Of a DNA stretch of 64,000 nt, positions 1 to 12,764 are shown in pieces. A model generated the notes under the pieces. That model ran no database searches. It saw nothing but the letters and a program-made list of their open reading frames with translations, and was not told where the DNA came from. Location: contig OZ014418.1 in assembly GCA_963965975.1 (NCBI GenBank), positions 1,424,275 through 1,488,274 on the forward strand, given 5' to 3'. This stretch comes from Xestospongia bergquistia. Taxonomy: Eukaryota > Porifera > Demospongiae > Haplosclerida > Petrosiidae. The position numbers and the translations under genes are program-made. Position 1 is the stretch's first letter, and each line of letters starts with the position of its first letter.

Positions 1-237
1 CCTATTGGTTAAATGTTTGTGCTAGTGTTGTTGGTTAAACAATGTTTTCTTTACAAATACTATGACAGATAACTGGTAATTAACTCTTTGTTTATTTTAA
101 CCTGTATTATTTACATAGTGACCTTGATTATTGTCAAACAGTTCAGTTTTACACTATGCATTATCCTAGTAATAAGTGACCTCTGAACGAGGATGCCCCT
201 TTAATCAGGACTTGATTATATTGTTACTCTTTCTTAG

Positions 238-1694
238 GTGGTGTTGAGGAAGAAGGCTCAGTTATTGAACAAGCAATTGTGTGGAGGTGGAGACAATGAC
301 TTTGTTTTATCGTGTCAATTAAAATTGATCGATGCACTCAACGAAGTCAAGGTAAATTAATGTAACCAGTTATAATAACTAGTTTTAATAACCAGTTTTA
401 ATTTCTGGTTATGAGAACCAGTTATAGTAATCAGTGCATTGTTTATTATATTAGTATCATCTGTATCATCCATCCAATAATATATCCATCCATCCATCCA
501 TTCATCTTTCATTCATCTATCTGTCTGTCCATTCACCCTTTAAATTTATAGGATGAACTATTCTTGAGTAACTTGATTCTACAATCAATCTATCCTTCTC
601 TTTCTTGTACTAACAGTCTTCTTCTCTATACTAAAAAAAGAGTAAGTTAATGTCTTAAAAATGACTGAATATTCCAAAAAGGGCCTTATCATGCAAAAAA
701 ATTAGAAGTAATGCTTGTGTATAAATAGTTGTTAAATGACCATCTTGAACAGGAAGCTCATGAAAATTGGTGTGCAAGAAGCACGATCGATGTTCTTTCT
801 GATCACAAATGATAACAGCTGTAATATTATAGTTGTTAATAGTTACCTAATACAAATATAGATTACATCTCTATTGTTCTTTAGTTGACTTGTAGCAAAT
901 CAGAAAATGCTTATAGTTTGAGAGAAAAGGTATACATGTTGTAATCAGTGTATATTATTAACATCATGTACTATTTAAACAGGTTTATTTAACTCTTAAC
1001 AAACTAGTTACTTATCAATTAATTACTGGTTCAAAACAATACAGGTAACTATACTCATTGCAATGATTACTTAATATGTGGTATGATTTCTGTTAAGTCC
1101 TTCATCATGGAGAGGTTTTATGGAGGGTAGTTTGGTGTCTGAGTTTGTTCGATGTACTCAGTCTGGTGAATTGAACTCTGCTAGCTGTATTTGGAGTCGG
1201 CACCAGGTGATTGGATGCATGTGCATGGATAGATGGATGGATGGATAGATAGATGGATCAATGTAATGAAACATTACTTAATTTACATTAAAGACTCTTC
1301 AATTTTTATCATAGACTCATTTAATCTCTCAATTTAATGGAGATCAAATGCTAAATCTACTGCAGACAATACCAGAATCAGTCCTTTCCACTGACATGGG
1401 ACTGTGGCTGAAAGCAGATATCCTGCCATACTTTATATGTCATTTTCCAAATCAGTTGGTACAGAATTCATTATACATTCTATATAACATAATATAATAT
1501 AATAATAATGTAATATATTATAATAATAATATTATTTAATATAATAATAATGTAATATATTATAATAATAATGTAATACAAATTTATTATATAGGATTTG
1601 TTCACATCATGGTTAATAGAGAGAACATGTAGACTGGAATTAATGGAGAAAGTAAGACATACTGTGACCACATCAATAGATATACTCTGCTCAA

Positions 1695-1786
<92 letters not shown>

Positions 1787-4700
1787 GTCTTCTTGGCCAA
1801 CTAATGCTCTACAATTACTAGATATAGTTATTCGATCAATAACATCCAATAAAAAGTGGGAGGAGCATCTTGGTATACAGGCTGATAATGTCACATCGAT
1901 ATCAACTGTAAGATACGATATGTTGAACTTTCTATTATAATAATGTTATTATTTTAGTTAATACAGTCATCATCAATGAACATGTTGAGAGAATTACAAT
2001 GTCAGTTGCAAAATCTAAAGTTTGTTAAAACACAGCTTGATATGACACTCACTCTATCAGATTTTAAACAGGTACATGGAATCATTGCATTTTTATCATG
2101 TGACTATCACACTATTATGTAATATGTCATGTGATTATCACATGTAGGAAACTCATGAAAGTATCCTGTTCAAGTTGTTAGACAAAGCAATAGCTCCGGA
2201 AGTTCTTCCCTCACTTCTTCAAAATCAAATCCAACCTTACCTCGACCACCATAGTCTCTCCATGGACACAGTGCTCCTTCATTACATTAAGGTTAGTAAT
2301 AAAGATGACTCTGTCCATTCATTGTTTGTTTCATTATCTATTGTTCAATCTGTCTGTTAGTTCATCTCTTGATCTATCCTTTTATTCATTCATTTCTCTA
2401 TTTAATAACTTACATTCCATTACATTACAACTATTGTGGTTTATATTTCAGTATATGCTGACTCGGTTCCCTACATTAGCTCCTGATAGTCCTTGGGAAG
2501 CTAAAGCCATTACTATAGTTAGATCAATACAAGACAATAAAGTAATAGTGTATTGAATGATAGTCTATTGGATATTTATTAGGTCCAGATTGAAGGGTGT
2601 ATAGAATTATTACAAGGGGTCCAGAGAACACAGGGGGTCTTGCCAAACTGGAGTACTGCTGTAGAGGGCCTTGTACAGGAGTGCTTACAAATGGATTATC
2701 CTTGGTAAGACAACACAACAGTTATTGTTAGTTTTATTGTGTTTTATTTAGTGTTCAAGATCTTCATAAACAACATAAATTACTTCAGTTACGTTGTATG
2801 CTGTTTGAGTATGGTATACGAGACTTTAATTTTAGTTACTCAGACACAAGCAGAGCTTGGGTGTGTGCAAGAGAGAGAGAATGAGAGAGAGAGAGAGCTA
2901 AGGAGAACAGAGAAATGATAACTGATATTGATGTTTTTCCTTCAGAAATATATTCGATATGTCTTGAAACAACAAGGAGAGAGAGTCTTACAAGATGCCC
3001 TTCAAGTATATAATTATTATCCTAACATTTGACCACAAGACTGTCCTCTCTCTACTGTAGATAGCTGAGCTATACATGTTAGATCAAAGGAGAGTGTACA
3101 TATTCTATATAATTAATTTAGGTTCTAATGGAAAGGTCAGGATTAAAATAGTTCAAATTATGTTCAACTTGAATTTTGGCAGTCTTGGCAAATTGGTGAT
3201 GTTTTACGTGTCTTACCAATTGAGAGTGCCATTTCTGTTGCCATGACGACTAGTTCTTTTATGCTTACAAAACTTGAAGATCTAGGCCAGGACTACAATA
3301 ATATGTCGAAGGAATTGAGAGAAGAATTGGTATGGAGTGGCCATTTGTAAAAATTGTCGACTTTCTTTACAGTTTTCGCCAGAAGAATGGAAAACAAGTA
3401 TTGATACTGCTGTTGAGTGCTTTAAGTTTTTGCTGTTGGCAGGAACACTAGGTATGACATATTATGATGTAATGTGATGTAATATGATGTCACTGTGATG
3501 TGTTATGACATACGATCATTCCTCAGTAACTGCCGAGGGTGACTCCATTAAAGAAATAATTAGCATTCTAAAAAGGATGAAATCATTACAAGTATGACCA
3601 CACCCCTTTTTCTACCAATATTAATGCACTTCTAGGTTGATTTTAACGAGGTCAACCCAATCACTGATATGAGAAACACTAAAATATGTCTGACTCATGT
3701 TAAAGACAGACTGACTTCACTTCTTCCTCCTGTAACTGGTCTTGATGACTCCACTACTACTACATCAATGACAGATATTAATAATTATATGAGATATGGA
3801 CAATTGTTGGGTGTGGCTGAAGTGGAACTATACTTGCAGTTGGTACTAGGGTGTTTGAGACGAGGGGACACTAAAGAAGCGATAAGATTTAGTGGGTTAG
3901 TGACTGATTGAATCATTCTCAATTTATAATTTGTGTAGGTTCTTGTCCTCTATTGTTGACAAATCTGTAAATGATCCATCTGTTGTCAATGCACTTGTTG
4001 CCATAGTGATGGGGGTGTGGCTGCAATTTGAAGAAAAGGATCAACTTGTGTCACCATTAGGACAAGTAGAAGTCCAATGGATGGTCAAATTAGCATCTAC
4101 TACTGTGGAAATTTGTCAGGAAGGTAGGCTTATGATCATTTGTTGTATTCCTCTTTCTTATCTCCCTCTCCTTTCCAGATGACATACTCCATTGTTTAGA
4201 ATTACATCGACTTTGTAGCTACCTAAAGTGGGTGTGGTCTCAATGTAACAGTGGCTGTGTTACAGTCAACCAGTAAGACATAATTCTTTTTAATACAACT
4301 AGCCCTTTAAGAACTTAAGTGTTACATATATAACTTACCTTTAACTTAGTGTTACATGTATAACTTACTGTGTTAAAGTATACTAAAGTAATGCTTTGTG
4401 CTCTCTTAGAACATTATCTCAATTTGAACTTGGAAACTTTAAAGAAGATGGTCTTATTCTAGAACCAGGAGAAGTGTTACCATTGGCTGTTGGCTACTGT
4501 TATTCTTATTTGACTCACCTCACTAATGGAGGTGTACTGGACATGAGGAGATCTTCTCTATATGTGAACAGAGTTGAGAGAAATATGTCTTCATCTTTTA
4601 TTGAGTCTGTTCTAAAATTAGTGACTCATTTCCATGACAACAGTCATTGTGAACTAGGTTTGAAGACTGTATCTCAGGTACTAGTCATATGTTTGTTGTG

Positions 4701-7700
4701 TTTATCTCTCTCTCTCTCTCTCTCTCTGTGTCTCTCTCTCTGTCTCTCTCTGTCTCTCTGTCTCTGTTTGTCTCTCTCTCTCTCTCTCAGTCCATTCTTG
4801 TCAACAGTTTTGTATCTTCTTTGGTTGCTATTGACAACAAATCAAATTCCAAACTGATAGCAGAAGGATTACAGCTTCATTGCTTTTTAAGAGATACTTT
4901 AATTTCAAAAGTATATTACACAATAAATATAACATACTATACTAAAGTATGTGTGTCATTTTATTGTGTAGATCTTGACTATGAGGAAGTTAGATCATGA
5001 ATATGGATTAGCTTTGTTACTGGAGCTCTCAGCTGAAGAAGGAAAAAAGAAGATTGTGGAATCTCGTGTACATACTCTCTCTAGTTACTCTAAAGTGAAG
5101 GTATGTGTATGTGGTTGTGGAGAGAGAGAGAGAGAGAGTAAAATGATGTAATCCGTACTAGTTATTGAATGATGTAATCCATACTAGTTATTGAATGATG
5201 TAATCCATACTAGTTATTGAATGATGTAATCCATACTAGTTATTGAATGATGTAATCCGTACTAGTTATTGAATGATGTAATCCGTACTAGTTATTGAAT
5301 GATCGTACTAGTTATTGAATGATGTAATCCATACTAGTTATTGAATGATGTAATCCGTACTAGTTATTGAATGATGTAATCCATACTAGTTATTGAATGA
5401 TGTAATTCATTAGTTTATAGCAGAGGTTTTTTATTCTATTATAAATATTGTCAAAATCTATCAGATATTTAATTCTCTAGGCATTCTGCAAACTGGCTAT
5501 TGATTTTGGTCATTTAGTTTCTATACCTGATATTGTGAAGACATCTAAATTTTATTATACAGCTGCAGATTGGGGTAAAAAATTGAGCCAGTATCAGGTA
5601 TGGAATTATAGGACTGAGTCTAATTAGATATTAGTGCCAAGTTCAATTGTATTCTAGATCTCATTCACTCAAGCTTTTCGTGGAGGACCAGCTGACAAGA
5701 AACAAGTCTTGTTTAAAATATTTGAAAATGAAGAAATTGAACTGAATCTTTTATGCGAATATTGCAGGTAGAAGATCTATCCATCCATTTGTTTATCTGT
5801 CCATTATAATCTCTTCATATCTATCCATCCATTTGTTTATCTGTACATCTATTTCTCCATCTATCTGTCCATATGTAATCTCTCTGTTTGCCATTTTGTT
5901 TGCTTCTTTTAGAGATTTTGGCTTTGATATTCAAACTGCCTTATTTGGTTCTATTAAAATATTGTTAACTAGTTGGTCTGTTGAAAACTATCCAGAAAGA
6001 TTAAAAGAGGTTCTCAAAAAACTAACTGATCAACATTCTGCTATGACGTTACTAGTACACATTCTAGTTAATAAAGTAAGTTATTATATTTTCTATTTAT
6101 AGGGAATTTAAATAAAAATAATAATATCGAAGAATAATATTGAAGTTTCTATTATTAGGTATTTCCATATGATTATCAAAAAATTGAGGTTATTTTGTTT
6201 ATGGTATTATCTCATGGATATCAAGGGGACTTACCCCTTAAACAAGGTATGGAATTATTGGAATATCTGAAGCGATATTCCAGAGTGGGTCCTATGTCCA
6301 GTTTGGAAAAGGAATATATCTCGAAATGTAAAGAACGTTTAAAGGTCAGCTGCTGTTATTGTAATTGTACAAGTACTTTAGATTGTTTTATAGATTCCCA
6401 GTGTCCTAGATGATGAAGTGCTACCTGAAGAGTGGAGGCAACATCTCCCCTTTCATCAATTACTACTTGGATCCTCTGACATTGTAGTAACATTATTGGG
6501 TAAATCACATGAATGTCATATGACTATCATATGAATATTATAATTCCATAGCTGTTTATTGTATTATTGTTTATTCAATGTATTAAAATTTGTGATATTT
6601 TATTGTGTAATAAATTTGGCGTTTTTTATCTTTAGCTGCTGAACTAAGTAAAGATACACTAGGAAAACTTCTACCAATTTGTGCTATTTTAAAAGTAAAA
6701 AATTATTTAAAATTGAGAACAGATTTATATTCAAATACATACTATATATGTCAATTATAACTATTGATAGGACATTTCAGACTTTATGTTTGTCTGTACA
6801 ACCAATACTAAAAATCAATAAACAAAACCAAGCTATATATATATACAACACAACAACCAATCAAAATACATCTAATATCTAGGACTTTGTATGTCTGCTG
6901 TGTCTGCTGATGAGATCTCCGGTTAGAAGATCGAAACAACCTTGGTCATTTCAACCAATTATCATCTGTCGAGGACTCTATTCCATCTATTTCATTGACT
7001 GTTGCTATGGACTCATTAGATGTATTTTGATTGGTTGTTGTGTTGTATATATAGCTTGGTTTTGTTTATTGATTTTTAGTATTGGTTGTACAGACAAACA
7101 TAAAGTCTGAAATGTCCTATCATACCTATTACCTCTCCACCTAAGCCTTTTCAATTATAACTATTTATATATTATTTTGTTTGTCCATCCATCCATCCAT
7201 TGTAGGTATCACTGGATGACATACTGGAAGAAGCTATTGTTAAAATTGTAGAGAATCACAAATCCATTGCTGCCACTTGTAGTTCGTTAAAGTTTACAGC
7301 TGTTGTATCATTATTGAAAAAGATAGAGTCACCCAAAAGAGCTCTTGATGTAGCTAAATGGCTCTCTGTAGAACTAGCTAATGTTGATGGTAAGATGGAT
7401 GATAGATAGACTGGATAAAGAGATAATAACATTTTACTTTGATTAGTAAGAGAAGCAGTCAAGCCATTGGAAGTTGCAGTCAATATTGCTGGAGATTGGA
7501 AAGCTACAGCCAAACCTGAGGTATTATCATAAACAAGATGATAAGTTGAACTTCTTTCCAACTTTTCTTTCAACAGGATATCAAAGAGGCATCTCTCTTA
7601 GCAGATCAATTTAAAACGTTCTTACAATACAAAAAAACTGAAATAGTTCTCTTAGACTTCAACATTACTGACAAAGAGTTCACATCTCTATCAGGTCAAC

Positions 7701-10055
7701 CAACACAATGTGTTATGCAACTTTACACTAAAATGACTCCATTGAAAAATTTGAGTAAGTGAAAGGATTCAATTTTGACATAACTCTAAATTTTATTACA
7801 GCTGTTCCAGTTCATAAAGTTGTGTCAAGAATAGCTGAAATATGGAATTTAAATACATTTAAAATTAGAAGGAAATTAGCTGAAGTAAGTGACATGGAAC
7901 TTATCAAGCTAATCTTAATGGAACCACACAAAATGACACAAAGTTACTATCAATTTTTATATCCTTTTTGTTCTGTAATAATTGGAATCATGGAATTGAT
8001 ATCTGATAAAATCATGAACATATTAACATGATATATTTTATTTTCCAACTCTACAGCAATGGTTGCCAGTTACTAGTTCCACAAACAAGGACATGGATGT
8101 CACACAGGTACTAATAATGGTATATATGTACATTCTCTTTACATAGCCTCTTTGTTTAGCTGTCATTGATGGAGGACCCAACTGCTCCACAAACTACTGG
8201 AGATGACGACGAAGAAGAGGAAGAACAAATATGTCTACGTCGTTTAACATACTTAATGACACTCCCTGATGAAGTGGAAGAGAACTCTAGATATCTTCTT
8301 AATTGGGCCAAAGTAGGACTTGTCCATCTGTCAATCCATCTGTCCATTGATTCATCTAAGTATCCATTTATCAATCCATCCGTCCATTGATTCATCTAAG
8401 TATCCATTTATCAATCCATCCATCCATTGATTCATCTAAGTGTCCATTTATCAATCCATCCGTCCATTGATTCATCTAAGTATCCATTTATCAATCCATC
8501 CGTCCATTGATTCATCTAAGTATCCATTTATCAATCCATCCGTCCATTGATTCATCTAAGTATCCATTTATCAATCCATCCGTCCATTGATTCATCTAAG
8601 TATCCATTTATCAATCCATCCGTCCATTGATTCATCTAAGTATCCATTTATTAATTTATCTGTCCATTAATTAATCTTACTATTTATCTATTCAGAGTTC
8701 CAAAGTACTAGGAGGTACACAATCTCGTATACGGGCAATTCAAGTTCTGTTCTCTATTGCTACTATTGAGTTGATAGAAAGAATCAGTGAAGCCTCTGTT
8801 ACTAACATTCAGTAAGTACAATGTCTACTTGTATTGACTCAAAATTTACAACACTAATATGTTAATAGAGTTTGTATTTACTAGAACTTTTGACTTTTTC
8901 AAGTTTCATGTTTGTCTCTGTAGGGAGTATATACAAGTTATTCTTTTTGTCTCTGAACTGGAAGGACTTCATATTAAAACAACAGTTAGTGCTTTTCAAT
9001 CATGTAACAAGGAAGGACTTGTCAGGACTCTTTGGAAAAATCACTCACATGAACCACGAGTAAGAACTCAATGACCCCTGTAATTAGTACAATAATTAAA
9101 CAGTTGACAATTGTTTGATTAGTTGGAAAATTCTTCCTTTTAGGCAATGAGACTAATATGTGAACTGTGTCTACAATATGATATACATGATGTTACACTT
9201 TGGAGCAAACTCCTGGAGCAGCTTATCAACATGAACATGGTATGTGAGAACTTAACTCAATCTGTAGTTTGTATTCTTCTTAATAGATTCCTTACTTACG
9301 ATATCTATTGAAGTCTCTAGTAGAGTTGCCTTTGATATGGAAGGTTAGAGAAATTATTGAGACTTATTGAGTATTTCTTTGTACTTGTTATAGATTCAGA
9401 ATATTGTTCCTGTTTGGTATAAAACTTTGATCACTCCATTGAAAGAAGGTATTGATGTAATATTGATTTTGTTTGATCAGTTTTGCCATTTAATGATATG
9501 AATAAATGATTTTGTTTGATGTAATATTGATTTTGTTTGATCAGTTTTGCCATTTAATGATATGAATAAATAATTTTGTTTGATTTCTCTTTAGTTTCAA
9601 TTCCACCTACTACTTTTCAAATCAATGAATGCTCAAAGTCATTAAAACTATTACAAATGTAAGACTAACTGATCTAGTCTGAGTTTGAATTTGATTCTCT
9701 CTCTCTCTCTTTAAGCTGTCCTTTTATTCGTGATCTAGACATAGTAGGGTTAGGTAAAGCATTTCACAGTATTGGTATGCCAGTCCACTCCTTAGCATGT
9801 GCTCTGGTATTACCTGAAGAACAACTACAAAATTATATCAAGGTTAAATACATGTGGTCCTAATATGATGTTTTTATCTGAGTATAGCAGTCTGAATAAA
9901 TATTATTATTAATATTTTTATTGTTTTAGGATGTAATTGGTCCACTAAGTGAGACTGAGATTACTTCAATGTTAATAGAACTACAGGGACTTACTGGTTC
10001 TGTTACATCAGTCCAATCACTACAACTTATATTGTTACAGAATGTGTATCAATGA
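238..10055 (+). CDS. KNTC1: KNTC1/ROD kinetochore protein, 3' part (multi-exon)
   Basis: Spliced gene whose 5' part lies left of the window; the first exon I can read is 238-351. KNTC1 (Rod) is the large scaffold of the Rod-Zw10-Zwilch complex, which recruits Mad1/Mad2 and dynein to unattached kinetochores. Exon translations match the C-terminal half of animal KNTC1: SPWEAKAITIVRSI (about 2498), GFMEGSLVSEFVRCTQSGEL (about 1120), a Thr/Lys-rich segment near 3669-3911, and the most diagnostic stretch LVRTLWKNHSHEP followed by AMRLICELCLQYDIHD and NMIPYLRYLLKSL (9020-9330). Introns are mostly short with GT-AG ends; several acceptors use a (CT)n microsatellite as pyrimidine tract (1697-1787, 4702-4788, 9697-9714). 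The last exon ends VYQ-stop at 10053-10055, roughly 95 residues earlier than I expect from vertebrate KNTC1, and exactly where a tandem duplication begins. Individual exon limits were read by eye; identity is good, full structure is not resolved. Confidence 0.85.
478..560. repeat. ATCC/TCTG microsatellite-rich intron
   Basis: Degenerate (ATCC)n and (ATCT/GTCC)n tracts in a KNTC1 intron, ending at the acceptor of the next exon (starts about 552). The same ATCC family recurs in introns throughout the window (1210, 5770-5870, 8320-8680, 15140-15330, 17215-17275, 34230-34330, 38220-38260, 45110, 46470). Confidence 0.7.
1697..1787 (+). repeat. (CT)n microsatellite abutting a KNTC1 splice acceptor
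   Basis: About 90 bp of pure CT ending in TAG immediately before the exon that encodes TNALQLLDIVIRSITSNKKW (about 1788-1909, donor GTAAGAT). The microsatellite serves as the polypyrimidine tract of the intron. Confidence 0.85.
5145..5405 (+). repeat. 26-bp tandem minisatellite, about 10 copies
   Basis: Intronic array in KNTC1. The unit reads GATGTAATCC(A/G)TACTAG followed by TTATTGAAT. Copies differ mainly by A/G at one site, and one copy (about 5300) is internally shortened. Confidence 0.9.
6751..7165. mobile_element. Non-autonomous element with ~110-bp terminal inverted repeats in a KNTC1 intron
   Basis: The left arm (about 6765-6876) and right arm (about 7015-7122) are near-perfect reverse complements, beginning TGATAGGACATTTCAGAC and ending with the complement. 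The arms differ mainly in the length of a TA run. A unique spacer of about 138 bp separates them. A 15-bp direct repeat, TCAATTATAACTATT, lies at 6751-6765 and again at 7151-7165, consistent with a target-site duplication, although about 28 bp of non-inverted sequence sits between the right arm and its flank. No transposase reading frame. It sits between the KNTC1 exons near 6637-6690 and 7206. Confidence 0.8.
8310..8690 (+). repeat. 40-bp tandem minisatellite, about 8 copies
   Basis: Intronic array in KNTC1. The unit contains GATTCATCTAAGTATCC and ATTTATCAATCCATCC with an alternating A/G. It ends just before the exon that begins near 8695 (SSKVLGGTQSRIRAIQVL). Confidence 0.9.
9452..9590 (+). 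repeat. Two-copy direct repeat (~67 bp) in the KNTC1 intron
   Basis: The block starting TGATGTAATATTGATTTTG and running through GCCATTTAATGATATGAAT occurs twice in direct succession before the acceptor near 9594. Confidence 0.85.
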
Positions 10056-10227
10056 ACTCTTAATATTCTGTGCTGATTATTATAGTTACTATATTATTAT
10101 TATTGATAAATAACAATACTGAGATCAAAGGCACAGTGTGATGTATGGATTAGAATTAAATATACTGCAGAAATATGCCTTGTAAAATAAACCTCTACAA
10201 AATCCTGAAAATAAATAGTTTTTTTGA

Positions 10228-10269
10228 CCACGTGGTATACAACACGTGTGAGCAAACTCTAAGCAGCTG
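10228..10269 (+). promoter_or_regulatory. E-box cluster upstream of bHLH-like gene 1
   Basis: Two CACGTG palindromes (10229-10234 and 10243-10248, 14 bp apart) and a CAGCTG (10264-10269) lie about 120-160 bp upstream of a good 5' splice donor (ACAAGTGAGTT, about 10385). The same trio is kept in unit 2. E-boxes are the binding sites of bHLH proteins, so autoregulation is a reasonable inference. Confidence 0.6.
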
Positions 10270-11205
10270 GTTGACTAGTAGTTATTCCGTCAGTCTGTCT
10301 CACTGCGGTTCCCCACTTAGTACTTCTGTTCTTACTCTCAGCTCTTGTGCCTACTGTTAATACTGTTGTTAGACCAGATTCCTACAAGTGAGTTATTTGT
10401 ATGAGTGGTTTTTATTTTTACCATTTCTTGGACTCCCTCTCCATTAGTCTCAATTCTCACTCTCGAATCTCGCCTTCAGATTCCCTACAGGACAACAGTA
10501 AGGATTTTAATAGTGGTTCTTCTCAATTTTTACTCTACCTACTGTCAGTACTGTGCCTATCTCAGGTTCCCACCAACTACAAGTGAGTCATTTGCATTTA
10601 GAGGTTCTTGTTCCCACTTGAGCTGTCTTGATTCTTACTCTCAAGGCTCAATAAAGTGTCTATACCAGATTCTCACTGTCTGCAAGTGAGTTATTTGCAT
10701 TTAATAGTTTTTGTTTCCACGGTTTCTCTGTCATTAACACTTAATAGTCATTTGACATTTGACATAACATTTCTTTTCATGTTAACTTTGATCAATCTTA
10801 TCTTTAGTTTTAAAAATCTCATTTTCATAGCATTAATTAAGTTTTATCACTGATCAATATTAAGAGATAAAGCCATTAAGTCAATAGTAATGTTTATTTA
10901 TATACTGTGAGTGCATGCATACTGGGAGAGACTTATCTCCAATGAGATAATTATGTATTTAATTTATTCAATTAGGCAGGGGTTAATATTGTGTATAATA
11001 TAATACAGAGTAATTAAAACTATACACTCATTAAACTGCCTTAAATTACATGTTATTACAGTTAATTTGTTCCATGCACAACCTCTAGCAATCCATATCC
11101 CTAAACATTAAAGATAGTATGGAAGCCCTATAGTATACTGGACAAATAACTATTTATAAACTGACATAAGATCTTCTCATTTTCATTACAGAATCTAAAT
11201 CAATA

Positions 11206-11436
11206 ATGACCAAAAGACAGAAGAATGAAAAAGAAAGGAAGCGTGTTGCTGACAAAAGAATTTCATTAAATAAATTAAAATTAATAATACAAAAACACCA
11301 TCAGTATGAATTAACCCCAATAACCCGATGGACAGAGTTTCATACCCTTAAAAGAACAAAAGAACTCATTGAAAAATTGGAAGCAGCTGTACAAGCTATG
11401 GGGCGAGAGCTTCCACAAGTTGACCATAGATATTAA
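11206..11436 (+). CDS. Small bHLH-like protein, copy 1 (76 aa)
   Basis: A single coding exon that starts 15 bp after a strong splice acceptor (TTTTCATTACAG, about 11191). A non-coding 5' exon and an intron of roughly 800 bp therefore seem to precede it. The protein fits the bHLH pattern: a basic region with the N-x-x-E-R-x-R-V signature (residues about 6-13), helix 1 (SLNKLKLII), a loop, and helix 2 (HTLKRTKELIEKLEAAV). Nothing else is present: no leucine zipper, Orange or PAS domain. bHLH proteins normally bind E-box DNA as dimers in the nucleus. At 76 aa this is almost only the domain, so it may act as a minimal DNA binder or a dimerising competitor. Assignment to a known bHLH class is not possible by eye. 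A near-copy lies 1.3 kb downstream. Confidence 0.7.
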   Translation: MTKRQKNEKERKRVADKRISLNKLKLIIQKHHQYELTPITRWTEFHTLKRTKELIEKLEAAVQAMGRELPQVDHRY

Positions 11437-11663
11437 TGTCAGTCCAATCACTACAACTGATATTGTTACAGAATGTGTATTAACAAACTTAATATTCTAT
11501 CTATGCTGATTATTATAATTACTATATTATTATTGATAAATAACAATACTGAGATCAAAGACACAGTGTGATGTATGGATTAGAATTAAATATACTGCAG
11601 AAGTATGCCTTGTAAAATAAACCTCTACAAAATCCTGACTGAATTTATGTGTAGTATTTATAA

Positions 11664-11694
11664 CCACGTGGTATACAACACGTGTGAGCAGCTG
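11664..11694 (+). promoter_or_regulatory. E-box cluster upstream of bHLH-like gene 2
   Basis: CACGTG at 11665-11670 and 11679-11684, CAGCTG at 11689-11694: the same order and first spacing as in unit 1, with the interval to CAGCTG shortened by a small deletion. A donor-like ACAAGTAAGTT follows near 11805. Confidence 0.6.
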
Positions 11695-12521
11695 GTAGTT
11701 ATTCCGTCAGTCTGTCTCTCTGCGGTTCCCCATCCCCACTTAGTTCTGTTTTTATTCTCGACTCTCGTGCCTACTGTTAATACTGTTGCTAGACCAGATA
11801 CCTACAAGTAAGTTATTTGCCTTAGTTGTTCTTATTTTTACCATTTCTCGGATTCCCTCTCTATTCGTCTCAATTCTCACTCTTGAATCTCGCCTTCAGA
11901 TTCCCACAAGATAACAGTGAGGATTTAATCGTGGTTCTTCTCAATTTTTACTCTGCCTACTGTCAGTACTGTGCCTATCTCCGATTCGCACCAACTACAA
12001 GTGAGTCATTTGCATTTAGAGGTTCTTATTTCCACGGTTTCTCTGTCATTAACACTTAATAGTCATTTGACATTTGGTACAACATTTCTTTTCATGTTAA
12101 CTTTGATCAATCTTATCTTTAGTTTTAAAAATCTCATTTTCATAGTGTTAATTAAGTTTTATCACTGATCAATATTAAGAGATAAACCCCATTAAGTCAA
12201 TAGTAATGTTTATTTATATACTGTGAGTGCATGCATACTGGGAGAGACTTATCTCCAATGAGATAATTATATATTTAATTTATTCAATTAGGCAGGGGTT
12301 AATATTGTGTATAATATAATACAGAGTAATTAAAACTATACACTCATTAAACTGCCTTAAATTACATGTTATTACAGTTAATTTGTTCCATGCACAACCT
12401 CTAGTAATCCATATCCCTAAATATTAAAGATTTATAACAAAGTATGGACCTCCTGTAGTATACCGGTATTTATAAACTGACACAAGATCTTCTCATTTTC
12501 ATTACAGGATCTAAACCAATA

Positions 12522-12764
12522 ATGACTAACAGACAGTCTAAGAACCAAAAAGAAAGGAAGCGAGTTGCTGATAAAAGAATTGCATTAAACAAATTGAGAT
12601 TACTAATACAAAAACATCACCATTATGAAAAATCGGAATTAACCCGATGGACGGAGTTTCATACCCTCAAAAGAACAAAAGAACTCATCGAAAAATTGGA
12701 AGCAGCTGTGCAAGCTATGGGACGAGAGCTTCCACAAGCTGTGAAGACAACAGAATTAGAATAG
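12522..12764 (+). CDS. Small bHLH-like protein, copy 2 (80 aa)
   Basis: Tandem paralogue of the gene at 11206, with the same structure: acceptor TTTTCATTACAG just upstream, one coding exon, a basic region with the E-R-K-R-V core, a loop of the same length, and the helix-2 block TLKRTKELIEKLEAAVQAMG identical to copy 1. Differences fall mainly in helix 1 and the loop (LLIQKHHHYEKSE against LIIQKHHQYELTP) and at the C-terminus, where this copy ends in VKTTELE. Both frames are intact and most changes look conservative, which suggests both copies are under selection. Function is unknown beyond probable bHLH dimerisation and DNA binding. Confidence 0.7.
   Translation: MTNRQSKNQKERKRVADKRIALNKLRLLIQKHHHYEKSELTRWTEFHTLKRTKELIEKLEAAVQAMGRELPQAVKTTELE

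Noticed and set aside
5145-5405. CRISPR-like regularly spaced repeat
   Set aside because: Units are contiguous without unique spacers and lie in an intron of a eukaryotic gene; it is a minisatellite.
6910-7110. 66-codon Cys/Ile-rich frame
   Set aside because: It lies inside the inverted-repeat element of the KNTC1 intron and has no similarity to a transposase.
8310-8690. Possible coding repeat
   Set aside because: The period is 40 bp (not a multiple of three), stops occur in every frame, and canonical splice sites exclude it from KNTC1.
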